Below are positions 11,810 to 21,580 of a stretch of DNA of 64,000 nucleotides, in pieces (the first letter of the stretch is position 1; each line of letters begins with the position of its first letter). The notes beneath the pieces are model-generated. The model did no database searches. It was not told the origin of the DNA and saw only the letters and a list, made by a program, of their open reading frames with translations. The stretch comes from Irpex lacteus. Taxonomy: Eukaryota > Basidiomycota > Agaricomycetes > Polyporales > Irpicaceae. Both the position numbers and the translations under genes were made by a program. The stretch is from the NCBI GenBank assembly GCA_001986395.2, contig MQVO02000038.1:62001-126000 (forward strand). The letters are read 5' to 3'.

Positions 11810-14800
11810 ATGTCATTCCGTCTCAAACGGCACAGCTCGACCGATGTGGATGCAGGTCGGAGCACTCCCAGACCGAGAGAAGAAGACAATACCAACACTG
11901 TGAAGGAGACACTCAAGGTACTGCTACTGGCTACTGCGGAGGCATCGGACGCGTTCCCTCCCCTCAAGACTGTGGCTAATGGCCTGAAGTTCGTTATGAA
12001 CACTTTCGAGGTGAACTCATGTTTTGATCGCCAGCGGGGACGAATAATTGCTGATTGCTGTGGTAGAGGACTGGAGACAATCTTGCTGCTGTCGTAAAAT
12101 TGCAAAGGAGAATCGAAAAGCTAATGGAGGTGGCAAGACGGGTAGAAGATGACGAGGAGCGCCGTCTCAAGTTGACCAAGTGCGTTCAGGAAATGACGCC
12201 GATTTGCTGAATGTTTGCTAACAGGCTTGTAATATCTGTGATTTACACGATAGGGACCTCGTTAGCATCACAGATAGACTTTGCTTCGTTGCACAGCAGA
12301 GGGCTATCGAGCGACTCTTGAACTCGTCCAAGCAGGCTGAGCTCCTTCGTGAGTTTGTCGCTGGTGTCGAAGAAACTCTATCAAATTATCAGGTATCGCC
12401 TTCATAAATACACCATTATCATGCACTAACATGAGATGGTAGTTAACTCTCTTACAAGACGTATATAGAAACATTGACGAATTGAAAGTGAGCACAGATG
12501 CCATTCCGACCCGTCTTTCATATGTTTACTCTTGATTTGCAGGCAGCAGGCAGGTATCAACGCAGTCTATGTAAATATCGCAGCACGTTAACGAGTCATA
12601 GATGAGCGAAATCTGTTGGACAAATTGACTAGGGCGAAGGATGCGGGATACAAAAGTGGTGACAGCCGCTCGACCTGTTTACAAGGAACCAGGACATGCG
12701 TACTCGGCAAACTTCAGGAGTGGGCTGCCAATCCAGACGCACAGCAGGTTTACTGGCTCAACGGACACGCTGGAAGCGGGAAATCCACGATAGCGCAGAG
12801 TTTCGCAAAATTACTCTCTCTCACCGAGGAGCTCGGAGCAAGTTTCTTCTGCTCAAGAGACTCGCAGCGCAGGAGCGATGTGAAGATGATTTTGCCGACT
12901 ATTGCGTACCAGCTCTCGATGGCGAATAATATTGACTCTCCCAAATACAGAAGAGCAGTCTTGCGCGCCCTGAAAGACAACCGAGATATTGCGTCTTTCT
13001 CTTTGCGTAATCAAATGGACGAACTCATTATAAGCCCAGTCAAGGAGTCGAACTTGACAACGGTCATCATCGTTGATGCTCTGGACGAGTGCAGTGACCC
13101 CGATACCACTTCGATATTCCTCGACATACTTCTTAATTCCATCACCCGCATACGGTCTATCAAGGTTCTTATCACCAGTCGCCCGGAGCGGCACATCCAT
13201 CTCACTTTCCGGTTACACCACCCGTCTCCTATGGCGGACGTGCTTGTTCTCCACGAGTGCGAAGCTGAGTTTGTGAACGCCGATATCTATTTATTCCTCC
13301 GCACAAAGCTCGATGCCCTTGCATGCTCCCGCCAACTTGATCTCGGAATACCGTTTGGCTGGCCTACCACAACTGAACTTCAAATTCTCACTGACAGAGC
13401 TGGAGAGCTCTTCATATTCGCGGCTACTGCGGTCAAGCTGCTCGAGAGTGGGCTCCGGGATCCAAGGGAGCAATTGCGAATCCTTACTACTAGCACGTCT
13501 AATTTTAAGGAAGAAGGGCGGAATGGCCTCGACGCTCTGTATACGGACATCCTCAAGAAGGCATTACCCAGCTACGCTGAGGAAGAGCTATTTGAGAGAC
13601 TTCACACCGTCCTTGGCTTGCTAGTTGTCGCGAAGGAGAGAATGCTACCGGCGACGATAGCAACACTCCTTGGGATGGAGAATTCTACCGACGCTCTACC
13701 TATCCTTGACGGGCTTCGCTCGGTGCTCCTTATTCCCGATGTGCCAGACACGCCCATCCGTTTCCACCACAAGTCATTTCCAGACTTTTTGACCGACGCT
13801 GCTCGATGCAAGGACAGCCGCTTCTTCATTTCCACACATCACCATCACTTCAGCACGGCAGAGCGATGCCTCAATGTAATGAATAAGGCTCTGATGAAGA
13901 ATATCTGCGGTATCCCTCGGTACACTATGAACGATGAGGTCAAGGCACATCTCATCGATCAGAGGATAAGCGCGGCCCTCCGGTATTCTTGCCGTTACTG
14001 GGTCGACCACCTCATTGCAGATAAAGACCCTCGCGAGAGTTGTCTTTCCGGGATAAATCAGTCTCTCTGCGTATTCCTTACTGCACATCAGCTGCATTGG
14101 TTTGAAGTCCTTGCACTCCTGAAGGAGCTGAAGCTCGCAGTCTATTCCCTTGGACGCCTGCATAACTGGTTTGTCTCAGTACGTTTGACGCTTCTAAAGT
14201 TTTTTCTTCTTTATTTTCTAATTTTCTCGATCTTAGTGTTCGAGTCAGCGACCACTTCACGAACTAGTTGACTGGGTCATCGATGGTCGAAGGTTTGTCT
14301 TGTACGCTTTCGATATGATCAAAGCGTCCGTCGCACATATCTACCACTCCGCTCTACCTTTTGCGCCTGCAAGCTCGTTACTGAGGATGAGCCACGCCAA
14401 AGACTTTGCCCACGAGGCAGAAGTTATTGTTGGGGCCGAAAAACGATGGAGTGGTCCATTAAGGATTATCCAAGACCAAGACCGGTTTCTGACAGACATG
14501 GTGTTCTCCCATGATGGGAGTAAACTGGCTATCACCTCGAATGGCGGTGATGGAGGTGTGTACGACTCGTATACAGGAGAAAAGGTGATGGAACTGGACA
14601 ACTCGTATACAGGAGAAAAGGTGATGGAACTGGACGACCTAGATGGACCCGACACGTATGCAGAGGCTGTGGCCTTCTCTTCAGACGACCAAAGTCTTGT
14701 CACACTATTACGCTTTTACGATAACCATTCCACCATCATCGCCTTGACGGACATGAGGACAGGTACTCGGACAGCATCCATCGACGTATCTGCATCAATT

Positions 14801-15838
14801 CCCGACTTCAAGTTGGCACCACAGTTCATCACATTCTGCTCAGAGCGACAGCTTCTTATAGCCAGTATACCGGTAAACGCACCGTCAAATGACAAGGACA
14901 AAATAACCCGAGTCATACTGGATATCTGGGACACCACCACACAGCACCGTGTTCATTCATGGGAGTTCCCCTCGGCCGGCGCGGCTGAAGTTGAGCAGAT
15001 CTACGCTTATATTCTGCGAATAAACGCAATGCCTCTTTTTATCACTAAGGACAAGTCATCTGACAGTCCATGTGATGTATTCTGGGAGATAGCAGACCCT
15101 CCTCAACGATACCATATCGCTAGTGACGGACCTCCCTCATTCCTCCCCGGGTCTATATCCAAAGTCGCGGCTTTCTGTCCCGCCCATCAAAGTCAATGGG
15201 AAAGGCATCTAGTCCTTGATTTCTGCATTGCATCAACGACCACGGGTTCTCTCGCTCTAAGTTACCACCATGAATCGGAGGCAAAAGGTTGCGACATTCT
15301 GCTCTGTGTCCAGACAGACCTTACAAATCCAGGAAAACTTCCGTCGGTATTACACGCAGAACATCAAAGGATGGTCGTTCACCGAGCCCCTCCGACAAAG
15401 CAAGCAGTGGGACGTCATTTAGCATTTTCCCCAGACAGAAAGACTTTTGCATGTCCATTGCTTTGTGGGGGAGAATCGACTCTCCCTTCAGAAGTTGTCA
15501 ATCTCTGGGAGATTGAAGTCGACTCGGATGACAGCAGCAGCACCAACTCCGCCTATGATTGTCCGAAGGCTGTGACCGATTCATATTCTGAGTGGGACTT
15601 GGAATTCCGTTCTTTATCTCCTGATGGACGCCTACTTGTCTATAACTTCCTCGATTCAGAGCACGACGTCATCCGCGTCGGCTTTATTGATCGAGATGCG
15701 CCACTCGACTCGGATCATCTGAAAATCCTTGACCTATCCGTTTGGGGCAACTTCATTATCGCACCTGGAAACGCGAGTGTCATCATACATGATGATGACA
15801 CTGGAAAATTTTGTAGTTACGCAGGCGCTGACGACTGA
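11810..15838 (+). CDS. NACHT-WD40 NLR-type protein (NLR1)
   Basis: STAND-class NTPase, of the type used in fungal non-self recognition. The best model has seven exons closing to 1227 aa: 11810-12010, 12067-12179, 12254-12392, 12443-12487, 12547-12553 (7 nt), 12602-14178, 14237-15838. An N-terminal helical region (TDRLCFVAQQRAIERLLNSS) precedes the NACHT domain: P-loop GHAGSGKS near 222, Walker B VIIVDALDEC, and ITSRPERHI sensor. A DALYTDILKKALPSY helical segment and the RFHHKSFPDFLTD motif follow. The C-terminal half is beta-propeller-like (FSHDGSKLAITS, FSSDDQSLV, FSPDRKTFA, LSPDGRLLV). A near-perfect internal duplication of a 33-bp unit (NSYTGEKVMEL repeated) lies at 14565-14632. Its paralogue NLR2 sits at 23.05-28.3 kb in opposite orientation. 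NLR1 lacks the long N-terminal extension of NLR2. The 7-nt exon is inferred from phase and from NLR2. Confidence 0.85.
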
Positions 15839-16048
15839 TGGGGGAAAAGTACTCGAATGAACGCTTATATTTTATCTACGGATTTACAGTGTATTTATGT
15901 ATACTAGAATAGGAGCTAATAGGAGCTATTACTATAAACGGGTTTGTTACTGTTTTCTCTACGGGTTATCTATAGGTTAACGATCGAAAGCGGAAATACT
16001 AATTAAGTAATAAAAGATCGGTCTGGAACAGCGGATACAAAAAGGGAA

Positions 16049-16330
16049 ATGGACGGGAGTCGGGATTACGGGGTTACGAAAACGCCGAATAACAACAGAA
16101 AAATCGTTGTCTATAATCTCGATAAGCAAGCCCCCTCCCAAGAGATCCCAGCCTACGGCTTCAATCTGCCCAACACCAATACGCTCGATCTTCAGCTCAC
16201 ATGCGGCCTTCAAGTTGCTGACCTGGAGGATACGTTATGTTGTGCGAGATATGGCGGACGATATATCGAGTTCTGGTCAATGGCTACGGTGGACACTCTG
16301 TCTCCCCACTGCGGGCCACAAATCCGGTTG
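16049..16330 (+). other. open frame ending at the MITE-like element
   Basis: The frame has a WD-blade-like stretch, CCARYGGRYIEFWSMATVD, with RKIVVYNLDKQ upstream. It runs into the inverted-repeat element beginning near 16319. It could be the remnant of a propeller gene, perhaps formerly part of NLR1 or a sister, but nothing confirms that. Confidence 0.3.
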
Positions 16331-17050
16331 TCAGAAGTGGTGAATCCACTGATGTGCTCAAGGTCAGTGGGAAACCCACTGAAAAAGCGCCCACGTAAAA
16401 TCAGTGGTTTTCCGCTCAGTGGGCCCCCCACTTGTAAGATCAGTGGTTTTCCCGTTCAGTGGATTTATCAGTGGGTTTCCCACTGTGAAAGTGTGACCGT
16501 CTTAAATCTACTGAACAACGTGTTTAAACGCAAGTGGTAGCAATCAGCGGAAGTACCGAGGGAACGAAGTGGGAATCCCACTGAAACGACCGAAATCAGT
16601 GGATATTCCGCTGATTTCAGCATCTAAATTATTCTAAGTACGTAAAAAGAAAGGTATATATTATGTAATATTTCTATACTTGTAATGTCCTCGTAGTTCA
16701 GTTGTAGTGCCGCCCTACGTGCCATGTATGTTAGCTCTGCGCAGGTTCGAATCCCGCTTGTTCCTGTATTCAACGGCCGCCGCAGGGCTGTATTTTTTGT
16801 GTCCATGTCTTAAATCCGGTTAGAATCAGTGGATTTTCCGCTTCTTATTACCGGTGTCGAAAGGCTCGCAAACGATACGAAACGGCCAGAAACACAATAT
16901 TAAGAAGTGGAAAACCCACTTGTCACAACCCAAAAAATGAGCGCTATCAGTGGTTTCCCGGTGGGCTGAAATCAGTGGATTTCCCACTTCGTATGCATGG
17001 CCTCCCGACTGATTTCTCAGCGGATTTCCCACTTATTCTAACCGGGTTCG
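16319..17050. mobile_element. MITE-like inverted-repeat element(s) with tRNA-like core
   Basis: The block is full of short palindromes built on AGTGGGAAWCCCACT. A well-formed sub-element at about 16813-17050 has long terminal inverted repeats: left AATCCGGTTAGAATCAGTGG, and right, read on the other strand, AACCCGGTTAGAATAAGTGG. A more decayed relative begins near 16319 with AATCCGGTTGTCAGAAGTGG. No transposase is encoded. I could not identify a clear target-site duplication. I read it as non-autonomous DNA elements, possibly nested. Confidence 0.6.
16685..16770 (+). other. tRNA-like sequence (degenerate, possibly SINE-related)
   Basis: It has an A-box-like TAGTTCAGTTGTAGTGCC and a good B box AGGTTCGAATCCCG, followed by a T-run near 16793. 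The 5' and 3' acceptor strands do not pair, and the anticodon arm is not regular; the head resembles tRNA-Arg(ACG). A functional tRNA is unlikely. Confidence 0.5.
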
Positions 17051-17642
17051 TGTCCTGCAGTGTCCCGACTCTACACAATTATTAGTGCTGTCTGCGACGG
17101 GCCACCTTCCACTAGATCAATCAGAAAGCATCCAAGAAGTATCATACTACCTCGCAAGCGTCGACTCCGGCAAACAAAGAACAAAACACTATTTTCTTTA
17201 CGTGAAGACCAATCGCTCGAGAACGTGTTTTGCCCCATGTTACAACGGATTAAGGGCAATAGACAATAGCGAACAACTACACTTCAAATGGATTTCTAGT
17301 TCAAACGAAGTTATGCAGTTCTTCCACAATGCCAACTTGAACTATAGCAAGCGAGTATCATTCTGTCCCTTCTTCACATATGATGATCATCGTGATGGAG
17401 ATACGGACACGCTCAGCGACGAATGGGGTAACCAGTGGATTCTACAGTGGAAAGAAGAACTGCAGGAGTCTAGGAATATTTTCTGTCTGTCCGCCGCATG
17501 CAATTCTGAACAGACGGATTGGTACTACAGTGGTAAATACTTGTGTTCTTCAAGTTCCCGTTGTGAATACCAACACCCTGGTTCATTTACTATAGTGGAC
17601 TTTTCGCGACCAAACGCACTCGATCCTAACCAACCATTCTAG
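17046..17642 (+). CDS. uncharacterised open frame, about 185-195 aa
   Basis: The frame is open right after the MITE-like element (possible acceptor tcctgcag at about 17060) to a stop at 17640-17642. It has no recognised domain. It is Cys/Trp/Tyr-rich and hydrophilic (KRVSFCPFFTYDDH, DEWGNQWILQWKEEL). There is no signal peptide. It may be the 3' part of the gene whose 5' part ends at 16330, split by the element, or chance open sequence. Confidence 0.3.
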   Translation, partial: VRVLQCPDSTQLLVLSATGHLPLDQSESIQEVSYYLASVDSGKQRTKHYFLYVKTNRSRTCFAPCYNGLRAIDNSEQLHFKWISSSNEVMQFFHNANLNYSKRVSFCPFFTYDDHRDGDTDTLSDEWGNQWILQWKEELQESRNIFCLSAACNSEQTDWYYSGKYLCSSSSRCEYQHPGSFTIVDFSRPNALDPNQPF

Positions 17643-17734
17643 CAAGATCTTTGTAGATTACTCGTCATCAGTATACCAGCATTTATGGTCACAAATATAA
17701 AGTTACCTTCGCCACAGTTTTAACGTGCCGAGTT

Positions 17735-17990
17735 CGAACCCGAGGCGTACAGCACAGCTAATATCATCCGGCAGCCGCGTGCTGTATTCGATCCAAAGTA
17801 TCTGGTAGAGATAATCGTCTCTTGTCGCCTCTTCTTCTGTAAATGGCATTTAGCGAGGAGAGAGTGCTTCCTCGAGGAAACGTGACCTACCTTATACAAA
17901 GCCAACATGTCTTGCTCCTTTCTCACTATCGGCAATCGTTCGTTCCTAAGTATAGAGGCACAAATTCAAGGACGAAATTGGGAAGATGGT
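17735..17990 (-). pseudogene. decayed fragment of the UBE2W-like E2 gene (exon 5-6 region)
   Basis: On the plus strand, accttatacaaagccaacatg and tcgttcctaagtatagaggc match, with substitutions, the exon 5 region of the intact E2 gene (29301-29393: accttgcacgaagccaacata, tcgttcgcgagtatcgaggc). A tcttctgtaaatg block matches the intron 5/exon 6 border. The catalytic-cysteine exon is present only in decayed form and no E2 frame can be joined. Confidence 0.55.
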
Positions 17991-18156
17991 CTGTAGCTTC
18001 GGCAGTGCAAATAGCACGATAAGGATCTAGGAAATGAGTGACCGTTGTAAAACAGGCTAGTCATACTTAGTTATTTCGTGCAATGTGATATTTCACAGTG
18101 TAAAAGTCAGCAAGTTCTGTCGATTTTATTAGGGAGGGGGGTACGCGTACATAGTC

Positions 18157-19244
18157 ATGGATCTGTACCTCGGTGGCACCTTGTTTCGCAGGATCCACGC
18201 TCGAGATGACCAGACAGGCAAGGTGACGTTCTGGAGAGAAGCCGCTCTTGTCAAGCGCATCTTCTTCCAGGTTCTCAACGCAGTCTACGGCATGCACCAT
18301 CATAAGGTGTATCATTGTGACCTTAGGGCGGAGAACATCTTGTGCGATGCATCTGGCACAAACTTGAAGGTGTTCGTCTCGAACTTCGGCATGGCGACAA
18401 ATCATTCGTGGAGTGCGACACACAACTTCGGTACCTCGGCTTTCATGAGTCCTGGTAATTCAATTTTGTTGTATCTAAACACAGCTTCAAAACGACTCAC
18501 CTTCATTTGGTTTCAGAGTGCATCGGTGAAGGCGACTACCACGGCCAGGCCTACGATACCGCCCCCAATGACGCCTGGGCATTAGGCATCCTCCTTTTAC
18601 ATCTCGTTACCGCACACCTTCCTTGGAATAATGCTGTCGCAGAGGACAAGTTCTACCGTGACTTTCTGGAGGACACCGACCCACTCCACTTTCAGAAGAC
18701 CTTCCCCCTCTCGGACGACGCAGCTACATTCTTCTACAGGCTGTTCAGAACAACGCAAGACGCACGGCCGTGCATCCGCGGGCTCCGCGCCGAAGTCGAA
18801 CGACGTATGCACACGTTCTGGATGTCAGACGGCAAAATCTTGCATGCCTCTGAAACGGTCAAGCAAATCGTGGCCTACTACAGCGGAAAGCAGTCCACAC
18901 CACTGATGACGCTTAGTCAGGCTCCTGTTGTCGCTGCTGGACCCAAGTCAGAGGCTGAAGTTTGCGTCGAACAGTGGCTGGCGGAGATACAGATAGAGTC
19001 TCCAGTATCCCAGTGCGATGGTGCTCCACCGGCTGCGACCTCTACGATGGATCACGCGGAGCAAGAAGGCACATGCCCTTCCCAGGAGGTCGAATTCGAT
19101 TCGTTAACGGAGGCGGCGGGCGGCCTCGTTCCGTCTCACCAAGTTCCTTTGGTGGAGGGTACTATTTATGAGCATGGCGAGGGTCCGCCGTCGGATTCAA
19201 ACTCGGATATGTCGAACTGGGAGTTGGTGGGCGATATACCGTAA
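18157..19244 (+). CDS. protein kinase-like C-lobe, probable pseudokinase
   Basis: Two exons (18157-18454, 18517-19244; intron gtaatt...tttcag) give 341 aa. The frame starts at MDLYLGGTLF, the hinge region of a kinase fold, so the whole N-lobe (Gly-loop, VAIK Lys) is missing from the model. The catalytic loop is HCDLRAEN (residues 53-60; the usual Arg of HRD is Cys, Asp55 kept). The DFG site is NFG (Asn76), losing the Mg-binding Asp. APE-like SPE, DAWALGILL and LPW of the C-lobe are kept. The tail after residue about 210 is acidic and Ser-rich. Upstream DNA continues in frame for YAYIV but I cannot find N-lobe exons; decayed E2 DNA lies there instead. It is either a truncated gene or a pseudokinase. 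Confidence 0.6.
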
Positions 19245-19733
19245 CCGCGACACGAGTATCGAGTGACGGCTGTCGGAATCCTGGCCTCCGAACCACGTAA
19301 TGGCTCCATCTATTTGCAGAGGACAGGTTTTGACCGTGACTGGACTTGCGACGCAGAGAATTTGTGGCTGACTAGGTACCGGGTAAAGCCGCATCATATA
19401 TAACCTAGGCGTACATATTCAATACCGTTCGTTGCATTCTTGTGATGTGCACCGGAAGAAAAGCGTGAACGAAATTGAAGGTCAACTTCTACACCCACTC
19501 TTGCTTGTGCGATCCGCGTGTTTGGCAGAGTGCATCGCCTGATCTATGATTGAAGTCACATCTAGCAGCAACGGTATGTCAGCAATTTGACGCTCACAAT
19601 ATAACCTGAGGCCCCAGCCGTTACATTTTTACGCGCATTTGGGTTGCGTGTTCCACACTTAGCAGTGCAGACTGATCCGACACTCCAATGCAAATTTATC
19701 ACTCTAGACAGACCAAACACGCTTTAGTAGCAG
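19245..19733. other. intergenic
   Basis: Downstream of the kinase-like gene; nothing recognised. Confidence 0.4.
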
Positions 19734-19838
19734 ATCATCAAGATCAGTTACAAACGTACCTGGTACAAGAACTCTCTGAGAACCTCTATCGACAACACCC
19801 AGCTCTGGAAGCCGTTGCCTTCAGGAGCTGAGTGGTGT
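19734..19838 (-). pseudogene. fragment of the UBE2W-like E2 gene (exon 2 and flanking introns)
   Basis: About 105 bp match 29690-29790 closely. They share the blocks gaacctctatcgacaacacc (gg- in the source) and ccagctctggaag, then ccttcaggagctga, and the intron end gatcat-aagatca. It stops abruptly and the next bases belong to the RanBPM-like relic, so this is a chimeric junction near 19840. Confidence 0.75.
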
Positions 19839-19844
19839 CCGGCA

Positions 19845-20335
19845 TTGGAGGAGGAGAGGACAAAGGCGCGGAGTCAGCTCTTGCTATCGTATTAAGTGCA
19901 TCATGGGTATGCGAAGATGGCGAGGGCGTTCAATGAGCAGTGTGAAGGTGCCAGGCGTGTGTCTGGGTATGAGGATCACACTACAGAAGTCGCATCAGGA
20001 GGTAGTGGAGGAGCGAGACCGCTGAACTCGACTTTGACTTCATCGTCTGACGCTGAGCTCGACTTGCGGCGCACGAGGATTGAGGTGATCGACTCCGTCC
20101 TGAAAGGCGAAGGGGACACTGCGATCGCGTTGACGCAGGACCGCCCTTCGGTGCTCTAGCGCGAACAGGGGCTGATGTTATTCATAAATCAAGTTGCGGT
20201 GTCGCAAATTCGTCAAGCTCCTTTTCAGGCGAGATAGGCGTTGACACAGGTGAGGCTGAACAGGCTCATGCTGCTGTGAAGGAGCAGGCTGGCAGTATAC
20301 CGGGCGATGACGGAGGCGGGGACGGATAGGCTTGA
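19845..20335 (+). pseudogene. decayed copy of the LisH-CTLH exon of the RanBPM-like gene
   Basis: Matches about 8475-8900 of the intact gene. Equivalent frames carry at least two stops: TAA where the gene has TTG in LSYLAHHG (near 19892), and TAG where the gene has GAG in VLEREQG (near 20157). There is also a short insertion around 20025-20050 and several frameshifts after 20180. The SPRY part and the 3' exon are absent, so only an internal piece was copied. Confidence 0.85.
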
Positions 20336-20659
20336 AGGTCGGCGACCTCGCGGTGCATGTTTCCAAGTTCAACTGCGATAACGGAGTCGTCTATATGAGG
20401 CTATAGGCCCCCCATGAGGTCGACTCCAGCGTAACACACAGTGGCGTACTCGATATTGCCGCCGCCATGCTGCCCTTTGTCGACGTCTACTATTTGTGCG
20501 AGCGTGAGCGTGAGGGCTTTGGAAAGGCTTTCCAAACTTACAATTAATCAGCTTAAAGTAACTCGTTGAGGTCACATATACGTGCCCACTGTAAGTGCAT
20601 GATGCATGATTAACTTGAAGTAATACTACGGCATGATACGAGCGGTGTGATGGCAAGTT

Positions 20660-21580
20660 TGGGTATGTTTGGGGCGCCTCGTCTCCGAATCAGACTCTCA
20701 CTCGGACGCTCCCTTCGCACCGCCGGACACTGTCCACTGCGCAGTGCTTGCGCGGCCATCCTCTCTTGAATCCCAACACTGTCAGTCCAACTATTGCTGC
20801 CGTTATCACACGTCTGCGGCATTGAGATCTACATGCATCGAACTGCTCTGACTTTGCCCATTTCCTTCTCGCAACGATCCCGCTCCTAACAGCTTACCGG
20901 TATCCCCAAAGGAACTGACATTGCAGATACACCTTGACCATAGGTCGTAGTCGGCCTCTATCTGTACCGGGCTGACGTGCTGACGTGCTGTAAAAGCTGT
21001 TATCACAATGGTGCGTTATATTGTCCGGAATTATTATCTGACGAAGTTGTAGTAGACACCGACGACTTCTGAGCGTATAAATATCTTACGAAGAGCCCCC
21101 GCCATAACGTCTACGTCTACGTGTAAGTAACAAGCGCTACGCAGCACTGACTATCGTATCCTCTTGGGTATGTTGCTAAGCCCGGGAATTCGATGAAGTG
21201 GTAGAACAGGATGGAATGAAGGTCCTCATCGGCGACAAGCCTAAGCCGCTGTTTTCAATAACTGCGGTGAGACGGAGATGGGTCCAAAGGAGGACGGCCT
21301 GAGGTGCGCACTAGCCGTCTTCGCTAACAGTCCTCACTTCATCGTAATATTTGTGACTTTCTGTAGCACGGAACTCGTGTTCAAGAGACCGAACAGCGAG
21401 GACTCGTGCGGCTGTGAGGAGTTCTTCGCCCTCGGACTATGAATATTTGGCCATGGTCATACATCCCTTCTGACCACCGGGCAGCGTTGGACACAAGATG
21501 ACCACATGCATGTATTCTCACTGCGCCCTGTTAGCGTCTTTGGAGCAATAAGATGCTATTTCCATCTATAGCGAGCTATC
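20660..21580. repeat. copy 2 of a duplicated ISA-like locus
   Basis: Counterpart of 9940-11000, same order and orientation, also directly downstream of RanBPM-like sequence. This shows that a multi-gene segment was duplicated rather than single genes. Boundaries approximate. Confidence 0.5.
21040..21442 (+). pseudogene. decayed ISA/IscA-type Fe-S assembly gene, copy 2
   Basis: Clear family blocks are EFDEVVEQDGMKVLIGDKP (about 21189-21245) and, after an intron ending ctgtag at 21366, ELVFKRPNSEDSCGCEEF to a stop at 21440-21442. The first block (ERINILR..., NKRYAALT) is out of frame, with an in-frame TAA near 21122 and a one-base shift before EFDEVV. The final motif is CGCEE instead of the usual CGCGES. 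Not translatable as one A-type carrier. Confidence 0.7.

Noticed and set aside
12541..12604. Frameshift inactivating NLR1 just before the NACHT domain
   Set aside because: Comparison with NLR2 shows an intron pair with a 7-nt exon at the same place, which restores the frame without any mutation.
16685..16770. Functional tRNA gene
   Set aside because: A and B boxes are present, but the acceptor strands do not pair and the anticodon arm is irregular, so only a tRNA-like element is claimed.
17715..17760. Second tRNA T-arm-like sequence (gagttcgaacccgag)
   Set aside because: No A box, acceptor stem or terminator in reach; a chance match or a small fragment.
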